64,000 bases of DNA from Streptomyces sp. NBC_01314. Lineage in GTDB: Bacteria > Actinomycetota > Actinomycetes > Streptomycetales > Streptomycetaceae. The stretch is taken from assembly GCF_041435215.1 (NCBI RefSeq), contig NZ_CP108394.1:2170001-2234000 (forward strand), read 5' to 3'. Of this stretch, positions 33,467-42,135 are shown one piece after another. Each line of letters opens with the position of its first letter. Position 1 is the first letter of the stretch. Position numbers and translations under genes: made by a program. The notes below the pieces were generated by a model that saw nothing but the letters and a program-made list of their open reading frames with translations, did no database searches and was not told where the DNA came from.

Positions 33467-34434
33467 ACGCCACCCTTGTCGCCGTCGCCCTGTCCCTGGT
33501 CTCCGCCGTGGCCTACGCGGCCGCCGCCGTGGCCCAGGAGCGGCTCGCCTCCCGCAGCGTCGACACGGGCGTACGGCGGATGCTCGCCAGCGGTGCCTGG
33601 TGGAGTTCGGTCGCGCTGAACGCGGGCGCCGCGCTGCTGCACGTCGTGGCCCTCAAGTACGGCCCCCTCACCGTCGTGCAGCCCCTCGGCGCGCTCACCC
33701 TCGTGGCGGCGGTGCCGCTCGGGGCGCGGGTGGCCGGGCGCCGGGTCACCGCGACGGAGTGGCGTGGCACCGCGCTCACGCTGGCCGGACTCGCCGCGAT
33801 CCTGATCGCCGCGTCCGGGCCCGCCCCCGACGACGTGCTGAGCGTCCCGGAGGCCGTCGGCGTGGCCGGCGCGACCGCCGCCCTGATCGGCTTCCTCTCC
33901 CGTCCCGGCACCCGGCCCGGACTGCGTCACGCCGGCGCGTCGGGCATGGCCTCGGGCGTCGCCTCCGCGCTCACCCAGACCGTCACGGTCGCCGCGACCG
34001 ACCGCTCGGGCTCCCTCCTCGACGTCGAGGTCGTCGTGGTGGCCCTGCTGGTCGCCTCGTTCGCCGTGGGCGGCCTCCTGCTCTCCCAGACCGCGTATCG
34101 AGGGGGCCTGGGCGCGCCCCTCTCGGTCGTGACCCTGGCGAACCCCCTGGCCGCCGCCGTGATCGGCCTCTCCCTCCTCGGTGAGGGTCTGCGGGGCGGC
34201 GTCGCGGGGGTGTCGCTCGCGGTGGCGGGAGCGGGGGTGGCGGCACGGGGTGTGGTGCTGTTGACCCGGGTGGCGCCGGCGGTCGAGATCCGTCCGATGG
34301 GTCCTGCCCCGGTGGACGAGGAGCACCCGGTGGCGGCCGTCCTCGCCCTGGAACCCCGACACGCCCCGACGGAACCGTCCCTGCTCCCCCGCCTGCCGAG
34401 CTCCCCGGCGCCGGGACACCTCACCCCCCTCTGA
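33463..34434 (+). CDS. DMT-superfamily (EamA-like) membrane protein
   Basis: The 323-residue protein has about nine to ten hydrophobic helices with the drug/metabolite-transporter pattern (AVAYAAAAVAQERLA, YGPLTVVQPLGALTLVAAVPLGA, and a second half with GAPLSVVTLANPLAAAVIGLSLLGEGL). The C-terminal 50 residues are a soluble Pro-rich tail. The substrate is unknown. ATG at 33463 overlaps the PAP2 stop, so the two are translated together; the pairing suggests lipid-phosphate or polyprenyl-phosphate handling, but this is inference. Confidence 0.8.
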   Translation: MNATLVAVALSLVSAVAYAAAAVAQERLASRSVDTGVRRMLASGAWWSSVALNAGAALLHVVALKYGPLTVVQPLGALTLVAAVPLGARVAGRRVTATEWRGTALTLAGLAAILIAASGPAPDDVLSVPEAVGVAGATAALIGFLSRPGTRPGLRHAGASGMASGVASALTQTVTVAATDRSGSLLDVEVVVVALLVASFAVGGLLLSQTAYRGGLGAPLSVVTLANPLAAAVIGLSLLGEGLRGGVAGVSLAVAGAGVAARGVVLLTRVAPAVEIRPMGPAPVDEEHPVAAVLALEPRHAPTEPSLLPRLPSSPAPGHLTPL

Positions 34435-34746
34435 CGTACGGGCGGGGGGAGGAGGCGCTCACCGGCGCCGACAGGGTGCCGCTGCGCCCACCCTCCCCCC
34501 TCCCCCACGCTCGGCTTCGCTCGCGCGGGAGGTGCCCTCATCGCCCCAGCGGCACGACTGCCCGCAGCTACGACACGCGGACCTGACTCCCGCCGCGGCC
34601 GGGTGGGGGTGCCACCCGGGTCTCCTCGCCCATACGACCGCGGCGCCCCTGGGGCCGGAGGCCTCCAGGGGCGCGGGGAACCGCGCGATCAGCCACGTAC
34701 GAGCCGGGATCGCCCGACAGCGCGCTCCCCCGCGCTACCAGGCGCC
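34435..34746. repeat. Gene-free stretch with two dispersed Streptomyces elements
   Basis: This 312-bp gap between the converging DMT and phospholipase genes holds no convincing gene. At 34505-34540 it carries the phrase CACGCTCGGCTTCGCTCG followed by CGCGGGAGGTGCC, a common Streptomyces intergenic palindrome. At 34644-34699 it carries copy B of the CGCCCCT...AGGGGCGCGGGGAAC element also found at 8710-8752 and 55641-55680. Both can form strong hairpins and probably terminate the two converging transcripts. Confidence 0.6.
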
Positions 34747-36798
34747 CTACCGCCACCCCAGCGCCGGATCACTCACCCCCGCCCGCCCGTTCTCCACGTG
34801 CCCGGCGAACCTCCGGAGGAAGCCCCCGTCGGCGGTGACGGTCAGGTCGTACCAGCGGCGGCTCGACCGGAGGTCGAAGACCTCGCGGACGGTCGCCCCG
34901 GCCCGCACCCCGACACTGCGGGACCGGCCACCGTACGCGCTCGTGACCTTCAGACTCACCGTGCCGGAGCCCTTGTTGGTGAAGGTCAGCTCCACATCGT
35001 CGCCGATGTGTCGCGCGGTCACCTCGGGCCCGGCCGTCGACGTCTTCCCCGGCCCTTCGAAGACCCTCAGGAAGCCGTTCGGACCGTGCACCGTGAGGTC
35101 GTACGAGCCGCCGGAGTACGCGGAGTTCCACGTGTCCGACACGGCCTTGCCCGCCTCGGTGGTGTACGTCCACGGCCCGTCCGTACGGTTCCCGGAGGTG
35201 ACGAGGAAGGCCGCACCCGCCTTGCCGCCGGAGGCGAACGTGAGGGTGAGGGTCCCTGCCTTCGGATCGGCCGAACCGTCCACCCTGGGCGCGTACCTGA
35301 GCGGCCGGGCCGGGCGCAGCCCCCGTTCCTGCTTCGGCATGCTGGGGTCGCCCGGCACGGCCGGCCGGTAGTCGGGGTGCCGCTCCCGGTCCTGCGGCTC
35401 GTACTCGTCCGTGTCCGGCAGCGCGGCCGGCCGGCTGTCCTTGCGGGAGAAGTCGAACGCGGCGGTGAGGTCACCGCAGACGGCCCGCCGCCACGGGGAG
35501 ATGTTCGGCTCCCGCACCCCGAACCGGCGCTCCATGAAGCGCACGATCGAGGTGTGGTCGAGGGTCTCCGAGCAGACGTAACCGCCCTTGCTCCAGGGGG
35601 AGACGACCAGCATCGGTACGCGCGGGCCGAGCCCGTACGGTCCGGCGACCTGCGTCGGGCTGCCCGCGAAGAGGTCCGGGCCGACCTCGACCGTGGACCT
35701 GCCTCGGGAGGCGTCGGCCGGCGGCAGCGGCGGCACGAGGTGGTCGAAGAAGCCGTCGTTCTCGTCGTACGTGATGAACACCGCGGTCTTCGCCCAGACG
35801 GCCGGGTTGGAGGTGAGCGCGTCCAGGACCTGGGAGATGTACCAGGCGCCGTAGTTCGAGGGCCAGTTGGAGTGCTCGGAGAACGCCTCGGGCGCGGCGA
35901 TCCAGGAGATCTGCGGCAGCTCACCCGCCTTGACGTCGGCCTTCAGCCGGTCGAAGTAGCCGTCGCCGGCCTTCGCGTTCGTACCCGTGCGGGCTTTGTC
36001 GTACCAGGGGTCGCCGGGCTTGGCGTTGCGGTATTTGTTGAAGTAGAGCAGCGAGTTGTCGCCGTAGTTGCCCCGGTAGGCGTCCGCTATCCAGCCCCAG
36101 GAGCCGGCCGCGTCCAGGCCGTCGCCGATGTCCTGGTAGACCTTCCAGGAGATCCCGGCCGCTTCGAGGCGCTCGGGGTAGGTCGTCCAGTCGTAGCCGA
36201 CCTCGTCGTTGCCGAGGACGGGGCCGCCGCCCTTGCCGTCGTTGCCCGTGTACCCGGTCCACATGTAGTAGCGGTTCGGGTCGGTCGAGCCGATGAACGA
36301 GCAGTGGTAGGCGTCGCAGACGGTGAACGTGTCGGCGAGGGCGTAGTGGAACGGGATGTCCTCACGGGTCAGATACGCCATCGTCGTGGTGCCCTTGGCC
36401 GGCACCCACCTGTCGTACTTGCCCCCGTTGTAGGCGGCGTGCCCGTCCGGCCAGCTGTGCGGCAGGCCCTCCAGGAACTGCATGCCGAGATCGTCGGCCT
36501 CGGGGTGGAAGGGCAGCACGTCCTTGGTGCCGTCCGACTGGTGCCATACCGATTTGCCGTTGTCCAGCGTCACCGGATGCGGGTCGCCGAAGCCCCGGAC
36601 GCCTCTCAGCGCGCCGAAGTAGTGGTCGAAGGACCGGTTCTCCTGCATGAGGACGACGATGTGCTCGACGTCCTCGATCGTGCCGGAACGGTGGTGCGCG
36701 GGCAGCGCCGCGGCCCGCTGGATGCTGGCCGACAGTGCGCTGAACGCCGTCGTGGCGCCCGCTACCTGGAGGAATCGCCGCCGGTTGACTTCAGGCAT
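34747..36798 (-). CDS. Secreted phospholipase C (phosphocholine-specific type)
   Basis: The 683-residue protein belongs to the PLC/acid phosphatase-like superfamily that cleaves phospholipid head groups outside the cell. A Tat signal (NRRRFLQVAGATT) begins at ATG 36798. The catalytic domain starts with IEDVEHIVVLMQENRSFDHYFGALRGVRGFGDP, the metal-binding start of the family, and ends with the YDENDGFFDHLVPP motif. Two C-terminal beta domains of about 90 residues (DUF756 type) complete the usual layout (about 500-590 and 595-683). Length is typical. The gene may correspond to S. coelicolor SCO6691 (recalled). Phosphate control is common for this family but no PHO box was identified by eye. Confidence 0.9.
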   Translation of the reverse strand: MPEVNRRRFLQVAGATTAFSALSASIQRAAALPAHHRSGTIEDVEHIVVLMQENRSFDHYFGALRGVRGFGDPHPVTLDNGKSVWHQSDGTKDVLPFHPEADDLGMQFLEGLPHSWPDGHAAYNGGKYDRWVPAKGTTTMAYLTREDIPFHYALADTFTVCDAYHCSFIGSTDPNRYYMWTGYTGNDGKGGGPVLGNDEVGYDWTTYPERLEAAGISWKVYQDIGDGLDAAGSWGWIADAYRGNYGDNSLLYFNKYRNAKPGDPWYDKARTGTNAKAGDGYFDRLKADVKAGELPQISWIAAPEAFSEHSNWPSNYGAWYISQVLDALTSNPAVWAKTAVFITYDENDGFFDHLVPPLPPADASRGRSTVEVGPDLFAGSPTQVAGPYGLGPRVPMLVVSPWSKGGYVCSETLDHTSIVRFMERRFGVREPNISPWRRAVCGDLTAAFDFSRKDSRPAALPDTDEYEPQDRERHPDYRPAVPGDPSMPKQERGLRPARPLRYAPRVDGSADPKAGTLTLTFASGGKAGAAFLVTSGNRTDGPWTYTTEAGKAVSDTWNSAYSGGSYDLTVHGPNGFLRVFEGPGKTSTAGPEVTARHIGDDVELTFTNKGSGTVSLKVTSAYGGRSRSVGVRAGATVREVFDLRSSRRWYDLTVTADGGFLRRFAGHVENGRAGVSDPALGWR

Positions 36799-36975
36799 GG
36801 GTGGATGACCTCTTGTCCTGACGTGGTGCGTCGGATGTGACCTGCGCGGAAGGAATGGTCCAAGAGGAACCAACGCCGGGGAAGGGTCTGTGGCGCGGGT
36901 GTGACACGTGGGGGTCCGGCGTACGAACAGCGGCGGGCGGGCGCGCCACCTCCGGGCAAAGCCGCGTGCGGCGGG

Positions 36976-36992
36976 CTTCCGTCTGACGGAAG
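36976..36992. promoter_or_regulatory. Palindrome upstream of vanA
   Basis: CTTCCGT-CTG-ACGGAAG is a perfect 17-bp dyad centred about 100 bp before the vanA start. A smaller dyad, GCCGC-GT-GCGGC, lies at 36961-36972. Either may be an operator or the stem of a leader hairpin. Confidence 0.4.
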
Positions 36993-37083
36993 GGGTATTG
37001 CCCGGCCCCGCGTCCGCTCAGGAATGTGGTGGCACGCGGGGCGACGCGGCTCCGCGCTCAGGGTTCTCAGGGACGGGATCGCC

Positions 37084-38148
37084 ATGCCTCACATGACCGC
37101 CTTCGCCAGGAATCAGTGGTACGTCGCCGCCTACGCCGAAGAGGTCGGGCGGGAGCTGCTCGGACGGACGATCCTGGGTGAGCCGCTCGTGTTCTACCGG
37201 ACGGAGGAGGAGGGCACACCGGTGGCGCTGCACGACCGGTGTGTGCACCGCCGGTACCCGCTGTCGGAGAGCGGGCTGGACGGGGACCGGATCGTGTGCG
37301 GGTACCACGGCTTCACCTACGACACGACGGGCGCGTGCGTGTACGTGCCGGGGCAGAAGCGGATCCCGCGGACGGCGCGCGTGGCCTCGTACCCCGTGGT
37401 CGAGCAGGACTCGCTGATCTGGGTGTGGATAGGCGACCCGGCGCTCGCCGACCCGCAGACCATCCCGCGCGCCAAGCACCTGGCCGCCCCCGGCTGGCGC
37501 ACCGTGCGCGGCATGGAGCCGATCGACGCCGACTACGGGCTGCTCGTCGACAACCTCCTCGACCTGTCCCACGAGACCTATCTGCACGGCGGCTACATCG
37601 GCACCCCCGAGGTCGCCGAGACGCCGATCACCACCGAGGTCGACGAGGGCGCGGGCGTCGTGCGGGTGAGCCGGCACATGGACGACGCGGAGTGCCCGCC
37701 GTTCTACGCGAAGTCGACCGGCATCGAGGGCCGGATCACCCGCTGGCAGGACATCGAGTACTTCGCGCCGTGCCTGTACCTGCTGCACAGCCGGATCGCC
37801 CCCGTGGGCGTGGTGCCCGAGGCCGACGGCAGCGACCCGAACGGCTTCCACACCGAGATCACGTACGCGATCACCCCGTCGGCGGACGGCAAGGTGTACG
37901 ACTTCTGGATGGTCTCCCGGGACTGGGCGACCGAGAGCGACGAGGTCACCGAGTTCCTCAGGGGCAACAACCACACGGTCGTCATGCAGGACGTGGTCGC
38001 GCTGAACCTGCTCCAGGAGACGCTGGGCACCGAACGCACCGGCTACCAGGAGCTGAGCATCAACATCGACACCGGTGGTCTGGCCGCCCGGCGTATCCTC
38101 GCCCGGCTGGTCGAGCAGGGTGAGAAGCCGGTGGAGAAGGTCCAGTGA
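37084..38148 (+). CDS. vanA: Vanillate O-demethylase oxygenase subunit (Rieske)
   Basis: The 354-residue protein is a Rieske non-heme iron oxygenase that removes the methyl group of vanillate to give protocatechuate and formaldehyde. The Rieske cluster ligands are CVHRRYPL and CGYHGFTYD (about residues 49-75). The mononuclear iron site is in NLLDLSHETYLHGGYIG. ATG at 37084 gives the family N-terminus (FARNQWYVAAYAEE); the frame is open further upstream, but that part is intergenic. GTGA overlap couples it to the next small ORF and then to vanB. Similar enzymes act on veratrate or isovanillate, so the exact substrate is inferred. Confidence 0.85.
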   Translation: MPHMTAFARNQWYVAAYAEEVGRELLGRTILGEPLVFYRTEEEGTPVALHDRCVHRRYPLSESGLDGDRIVCGYHGFTYDTTGACVYVPGQKRIPRTARVASYPVVEQDSLIWVWIGDPALADPQTIPRAKHLAAPGWRTVRGMEPIDADYGLLVDNLLDLSHETYLHGGYIGTPEVAETPITTEVDEGAGVVRVSRHMDDAECPPFYAKSTGIEGRITRWQDIEYFAPCLYLLHSRIAPVGVVPEADGSDPNGFHTEITYAITPSADGKVYDFWMVSRDWATESDEVTEFLRGNNHTVVMQDVVALNLLQETLGTERTGYQELSINIDTGGLAARRILARLVEQGEKPVEKVQ

Positions 38149-38327
38149 GCACACCGCCCACCTTCCGGACCGGGGAGGTCTACCGCATCAACTGGCTGCC
38201 GGGCACGGACATCCTGCACGGCACCTGTCACTGCGGGCGCGAGCACACCGCGCAGGACCCCATCGAGATGTGGGAGTGGATGCTCGCCCACCCCCAAGGA
38301 CACGAGCCGCAAGGAAACAGCTCATGA
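38145..38327 (+). CDS. Small cysteine-containing protein between vanA and vanB
   Basis: The 60-residue protein overlaps the vanA stop (GTGA) and the vanB start (ATGA), so it is translated as part of the operon. It contains CHCGREHTAQDPIEMWEWMLAHPQG, a motif with two Cys and two His that could bind a metal. I do not recognise a named family. The position inside a Rieske oxygenase operon suggests a small accessory protein, perhaps for iron-sulfur assembly or oxygenase-reductase coupling, but this is inference. Confidence 0.7.
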   Translation: MSTPPTFRTGEVYRINWLPGTDILHGTCHCGREHTAQDPIEMWEWMLAHPQGHEPQGNSS

Positions 38328-39277
38328 CCGCGTCACTCTCGCCTTCGTCGTACGAAGCCGAACTCGTCGTCGACAGCCGGGAGTTCGCGGCCGACGGCGT
38401 ACTCGCGCTCACCCTGAGGCACCCGTTGGGCGAGGAACTCCCCGTCTGGGAGCCGGGCGCGCACATCGACGTGCTGCTGGGCCCGGAGCTGGAGCGGCAG
38501 TACTCCCTGTGCGGCGACCCGGCGGACCGGCACACCTGGCGGATCGGGGTTCTGCGGGAGCCCGACGGGCGTGGCGGATCGGCGTACGTGCACACGGAGT
38601 TGGCGCGGGGCGACAAGGTCCGGGTGCGCGGACCGCGCAACAACTTCGCCCTGGAGCCGGTGCCCCGCTACCGGTTCGTGGCCGGCGGCATCGGCATCAC
38701 GCCCATCCTGCCGATGCTGGCCGCGGCCGAGGCCGCGGGCGCGGAGTGGTCCCTGCTGTACGGCGGGCGCAGCCGTGAATCCATGGCGTTCCGGGCGGAG
38801 TTGGGTGCGTACGGGGAACGGGTCACCGTCGCCCCGCAGGACGAGGCCGGGCTGCTCGATCTCGGGTCCGTGCTGGACGGCCTGCCCGAGGACACCCTCG
38901 TCTACTGCTGCGGGCCGGGCGCCCTGCTCGACGCGGTCGAGGAGCGGTGCCCCGGGAAGGCGCTCAGGGTCGAGCGGTTCCGGCCCAAGGAGCAGGAGAC
39001 GGGCCCGGACACCGAGTTCGAGGTCGTGCTGGAGCGGACGGGGAAGACCGTCACCGTGCCCGTCGGGGTGTCCGTGCTCGACACCGTGCGCGCCGCCGGC
39101 GTCGAGGTGCTGTTCTCCTGCACGGAGGGCACCTGCGGGACCTGCGAGACGGACGTCCTGGAGGGCACCCCCGACCACCGCGACTCGGTGCTGAGCGACG
39201 AGGAACGCGAGGCCGGGGAGACCATGCTCATCTGTGTGTCCCGGTGCCAGGGGTCACGGCTGGTGCTCGACCTGTAG
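38324..39277 (+). CDS. vanB: Vanillate O-demethylase reductase subunit
   Basis: The 317-residue protein is a phthalate-dioxygenase-reductase-type flavoprotein. It has an FMN-binding domain (RQYSLCGDP), an NAD-binding domain (GGIGITPILPM, CCGPGALLDAV) and a C-terminal plant-type [2Fe-2S] domain with ligands in CTEGTCGTCETDV and a later Cys in LICVSRC. It passes electrons from NADH to the VanA Rieske oxygenase. ATG at 38324 overlaps the preceding ORF. Its 3' end overlaps the convergent IclR gene by 24 bp. Confidence 0.9.
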   Translation: MTASLSPSSYEAELVVDSREFAADGVLALTLRHPLGEELPVWEPGAHIDVLLGPELERQYSLCGDPADRHTWRIGVLREPDGRGGSAYVHTELARGDKVRVRGPRNNFALEPVPRYRFVAGGIGITPILPMLAAAEAAGAEWSLLYGGRSRESMAFRAELGAYGERVTVAPQDEAGLLDLGSVLDGLPEDTLVYCCGPGALLDAVEERCPGKALRVERFRPKEQETGPDTEFEVVLERTGKTVTVPVGVSVLDTVRAAGVEVLFSCTEGTCGTCETDVLEGTPDHRDSVLSDEEREAGETMLICVSRCQGSRLVLDL

Positions 39278-40147
39278 CGGCGCCGGTTCGGCCGTTCGCC
39301 GTGTCCTGCCGGCCCGTGGCGGCGCCGGGGCCACGGTTCGCGCCCGGCCCGTGGCCGTCCCCGTGACGCACAGGTCGGCCTCGATGCGGGCGACCGCGGC
39401 CAGCAGCTGGGGCAGCAGGTCGCGGCGTACCGACTCGACCGAGGTGCGGCCGGCGTGGACGGGGATGTTCACGCCGGCCACCACCTCGCCGTCCCGGTCC
39501 CGGACCGGGGCGGCGACCGACCGGAGCCCCTCCTCCACTTCCTGGTCGACGACGGCGTACCCCTGCCGGCGCACCCGGCGCAGCTCGGCCCTGAGCCGGT
39601 CGGCGGAGGTGAGGGTGCGCCGGGTCAGGGGCCTGAGGTCGGCGCGGGCGAGCCGGGCGTCGATCTCCTCGTCCGGCAGATGCGCGAGGACCACCCGGCC
39701 GACCGAGGTGACGTGGGCCGGGAAGCGGGTGCCCACGGTGATCGTCGCCGTCATGATGCGGCTCGCCGGGACCCTCGCCACGTACACGATGTCGTCGCCG
39801 TCCAGGACGCACAGCGAGGACGACTCCCCGACCTGCGCGACCAGCCGCTCCAGATGGGGTAGGGCGAGGTCGGGGAGGGTGAAGCCCGCCAGATACGCGT
39901 AGCCGAGTTCGAGCACGCGCGGGGTCAGCCGGAACAGCCGGCCGTCGGTGTGGACGTACCCGAGGTCGACGAGGGTGAGCAGGAAGCGGCGGGCGGCCGC
40001 CCGGGTCAGCTCGCAGGTCCTGGCGACCTCGCTCAGGGTCAGTGCGGAATGTTCGGCGTCGAAGGCCCGGATGACCGCGAGGCCCCGCTCGAAGGACCGG
40101 ACGAAGTGCGGTTCGCGGGCTCCGCCGAACCGGGCTCGATCGGGCAT
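39254..40147 (-). CDS. IclR-family regulator of the van/transport locus
   Basis: The 297-residue protein has an N-terminal winged helix (ERGLAVIRAFDAEHSALTLSEVARTCELTRAAARRFLLTLVDLGYV) and an IclR sensor domain (PHLERLVAQVGESSSLCVLDGDDIVYVARV, then VVDQEVEEGLRSVAAPVRDRDGEVVAGVNI). This resembles PcaR-type IclR regulators of aromatic acid use. ATG at 40147 has a GGAGG site. It converges on vanB and diverges from the ABC importer. Three GTGCG-N5-CGCAC sites in the 261-bp divergent gap are its likely operators. The effector is unknown; vanillate or protocatechuate are candidates. Confidence 0.87.
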   Translation of the reverse strand: MPDRARFGGAREPHFVRSFERGLAVIRAFDAEHSALTLSEVARTCELTRAAARRFLLTLVDLGYVHTDGRLFRLTPRVLELGYAYLAGFTLPDLALPHLERLVAQVGESSSLCVLDGDDIVYVARVPASRIMTATITVGTRFPAHVTSVGRVVLAHLPDEEIDARLARADLRPLTRRTLTSADRLRAELRRVRRQGYAVVDQEVEEGLRSVAAPVRDRDGEVVAGVNIPVHAGRTSVESVRRDLLPQLLAAVARIEADLCVTGTATGRARTVAPAPPRAGRTRRTAEPAPLQVEHQP

Positions 40148-40228
40148 CGTCGCCTCCAGGAGGACGCACGGAAACCGCGCGGAATCCACACAGCGCCCGC
40201 ACGGAAGCCACACGAACGAAGCTCCGCA

Positions 40229-40376
40229 CGTGCGTCCCGTACGCACGACGGTGCGTCCTGCGCACGCTAGGAGCACACTTCTGCAACTGTCAACGGCCTT
40301 GCACGGCATGGCCATTGACCCGCGACGAATGGCGTTCTACCTTCCCGCTGAGCACTTCTGTGCGGTGTGCGCACAG
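40229..40376. promoter_or_regulatory. Three GTGCG-N5-CGCAC operators
   Basis: CGTGCGT-N5-ACGCACG (40229-40247), GTGCG-N5-CGCAC (40251-40265) and CTGTGCG-N5-CGCACAG (40358-40376) share the same half-site and 5-bp spacer. Two lie close to the IclR-family start, the third 33 nt before the ABC binding-protein gene. The pattern fits one dimeric regulator controlling both directions. Confidence 0.65.
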
Positions 40377-40408
40377 CCTGTAGGAGAGCGTTCCCACCAG
40401 GGGGAGTC

Positions 40409-41365
40409 ATGCGTCGTCTGCTCATCGGTCTCGCGGCCGGTGCCTTGTTCGTCACCGCGACGGCCTGCGGTTCGTCCGGCTCCGGGGCTTCCTCGTCCGG
40501 CGGCACCACCACGCTCAGGCTCGGTGTGATCCCCATCATCGATGTCGCCCCCATGTACCTGGGCGAGAAGAAGGGCTTCTACAAGAAGCGCGGGCTCGAA
40601 CTGGAGCCGACGCTCGCCCAGGGCGGCGCGGCGATCGTGCCGGGTGTCGTCTCCGGCCAGTTCGACTTCGGCTTCAGCAACATGACCTCCCTGCTGGTCG
40701 CCCAGTCCAAGAACGTGCCGGTCAAGGCCGTGGTGAACGGTGTCGCCTCCACCGGCAGGGTGGGCGCCGACTTCGCGGAGATCGCCGTGAAGAAGGGCAG
40801 CCCCATGAAGTCCGCCAGCGATCTGGAGGGCAAGAAGGTCGCGGTCAACACCTTCGGCAACATCTGCGACACCTCGGTCAACGAGTCGGTCCGCAAGGCC
40901 GGCGGCGACCCGTCCCAGGTGGAGTACGTGGAGCTGCCGTTCGACCAGATGCCGGCCGCGCTCGCCAAGGGGCAGGTCGACGCGGCCTGTGTCGTGGAGC
41001 CCGCCCTCGCCACCATCAAGTCCCAGGGCGGCACCGTACTGGCGTCGAACTTCGTCGACGTGTCCCCGTTCCTCACCGTGGCCATGTACTTCACCTCCCA
41101 GCAGTACGCCGAGAAGAACCCGGAGCTGGTGAAGAAGTTCCAGGAGGCCACGGCGGAGTCGCTCGCGTACGCCGACGAGCACCCGGACGAGGTCCGCCAG
41201 ATCATCACCACGTACACGAAGATCCCGGAGAACCTGCTGGAGACGGTGGTCCTGCCCCACTGGCCCGCCGAGCCGGACCGCGACTCCATCCAGCGGCTCG
41301 CCGACTTGGGCCAGAAGGACGGCCTGTTCGAGAAGGCTCCGGACCTGGACAAGCTGCTGCCGTGA
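40409..41365 (+). CDS. SsuA/TauA-type substrate-binding lipoprotein
   Basis: The 318-residue protein is the solute receptor of an SsuABC/TauABC-type importer. It has a lipoprotein signal (FVTATAC, Cys at about 20) and the SsuA/THI5-like fold (LRLGVIPIIDVAPMYLGEKKGFYKKRGLELE). Paralogues carry sulfonates, nitrate, taurine, pyrimidine precursors or aromatic acids. ATG at 40409 follows GGGGAG. It starts a four-gene unit with two permeases and an ATPase, all overlapping or nearly so. Because of the neighbouring vanAB and IclR genes, I infer uptake of an aromatic acid. Confidence 0.85.
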   Translation: MRRLLIGLAAGALFVTATACGSSGSGASSSGGTTTLRLGVIPIIDVAPMYLGEKKGFYKKRGLELEPTLAQGGAAIVPGVVSGQFDFGFSNMTSLLVAQSKNVPVKAVVNGVASTGRVGADFAEIAVKKGSPMKSASDLEGKKVAVNTFGNICDTSVNESVRKAGGDPSQVEYVELPFDQMPAALAKGQVDAACVVEPALATIKSQGGTVLASNFVDVSPFLTVAMYFTSQQYAEKNPELVKKFQEATAESLAYADEHPDEVRQIITTYTKIPENLLETVVLPHWPAEPDRDSIQRLADLGQKDGLFEKAPDLDKLLP

Positions 41366-42135
41366 GGGGTGCCGACGCGCTTCTCGGCGCGACCGGGCTC
41401 GCGGGGTTCCTCGCCCTCTGGGAAGCGGTCCCGCGGCTCGGCCTCGTCGAGGACGACTATCTCCCGCCGGTCAGCCGGGTCGCCGGCGCCCTCGCCCGCG
41501 AACTCGCCGACGAGGCGTTCTGGTGGGCGCTCGGTGACACCCTCACCGGCTGGGCGGTCGGGCTCCTGATCGCCGTGACGGCCGGGATCCTCACGGGGGT
41601 CGTCATCGCCGTCGTGCCGTATCTGCGCGAGGCGACGTCCTCGACGATCGAGTTCCTGCGCCCGATCCCCTCGGTCGCCCTGATCCCCCTGGCCGTCCTG
41701 CTGTTCGGCAGCGAACTGCGGTCGGTGCTCCTGCTGGTGGTCTACGCGTCCTTCTGGCAGATCCTGATCCAGACCCTGTACGGCGTCCAGGACGTCGACC
41801 CGGTCGCCGAGGAGACCGCCCGCTCCTACGGCCTCGGGACCTGGGCGCGGGTCCGGCACGTCCTGTGGCCCACCGCCCTGCCGTACGTCATGACGGGTGT
41901 CCGGCTGGCCGCCGCCGTGGCCCTCATTCTGGCGGTGACGGCCGAACTCGTCATCGGGGCGCCGGGGTTGGGCCGGCGCATCTCGGTCGCGCAGACCTCG
42001 CAGGCGGTTCCGGAGATGTACGCCCTGGTCGTGGTGACCGGGCTGCTGGGGCTGATCGTCAACGTGGGTGCCCGCACGGTGGAGCGGCGGGCGCTGGCCT
42101 GGCACCAGTCGGTGCGCGGGGAGGTGGCGGTGTGA
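41362..42135 (+). CDS. ABC importer permease 1 (SsuC/TauC type)
   Basis: The 257-residue protein has about six membrane helices and the EAA loop EETARSYGLGTWARVRHVLWPTALPYVMTG of binding-protein-dependent permeases. The start is GTG at 41362, overlapping the stop of the receptor gene (GTGA). It pairs with the second permease to form the channel. Confidence 0.87.
   Translation: MRGADALLGATGLAGFLALWEAVPRLGLVEDDYLPPVSRVAGALARELADEAFWWALGDTLTGWAVGLLIAVTAGILTGVVIAVVPYLREATSSTIEFLRPIPSVALIPLAVLLFGSELRSVLLLVVYASFWQILIQTLYGVQDVDPVAEETARSYGLGTWARVRHVLWPTALPYVMTGVRLAAAVALILAVTAELVIGAPGLGRRISVAQTSQAVPEMYALVVVTGLLGLIVNVGARTVERRALAWHQSVRGEVAV

Noticed and set aside
34603..36840. A 745-codon plus-strand frame across the phospholipase C gene.
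   Set aside because: It is the antisense shadow of a gene with full catalytic motifs and Tat signal.
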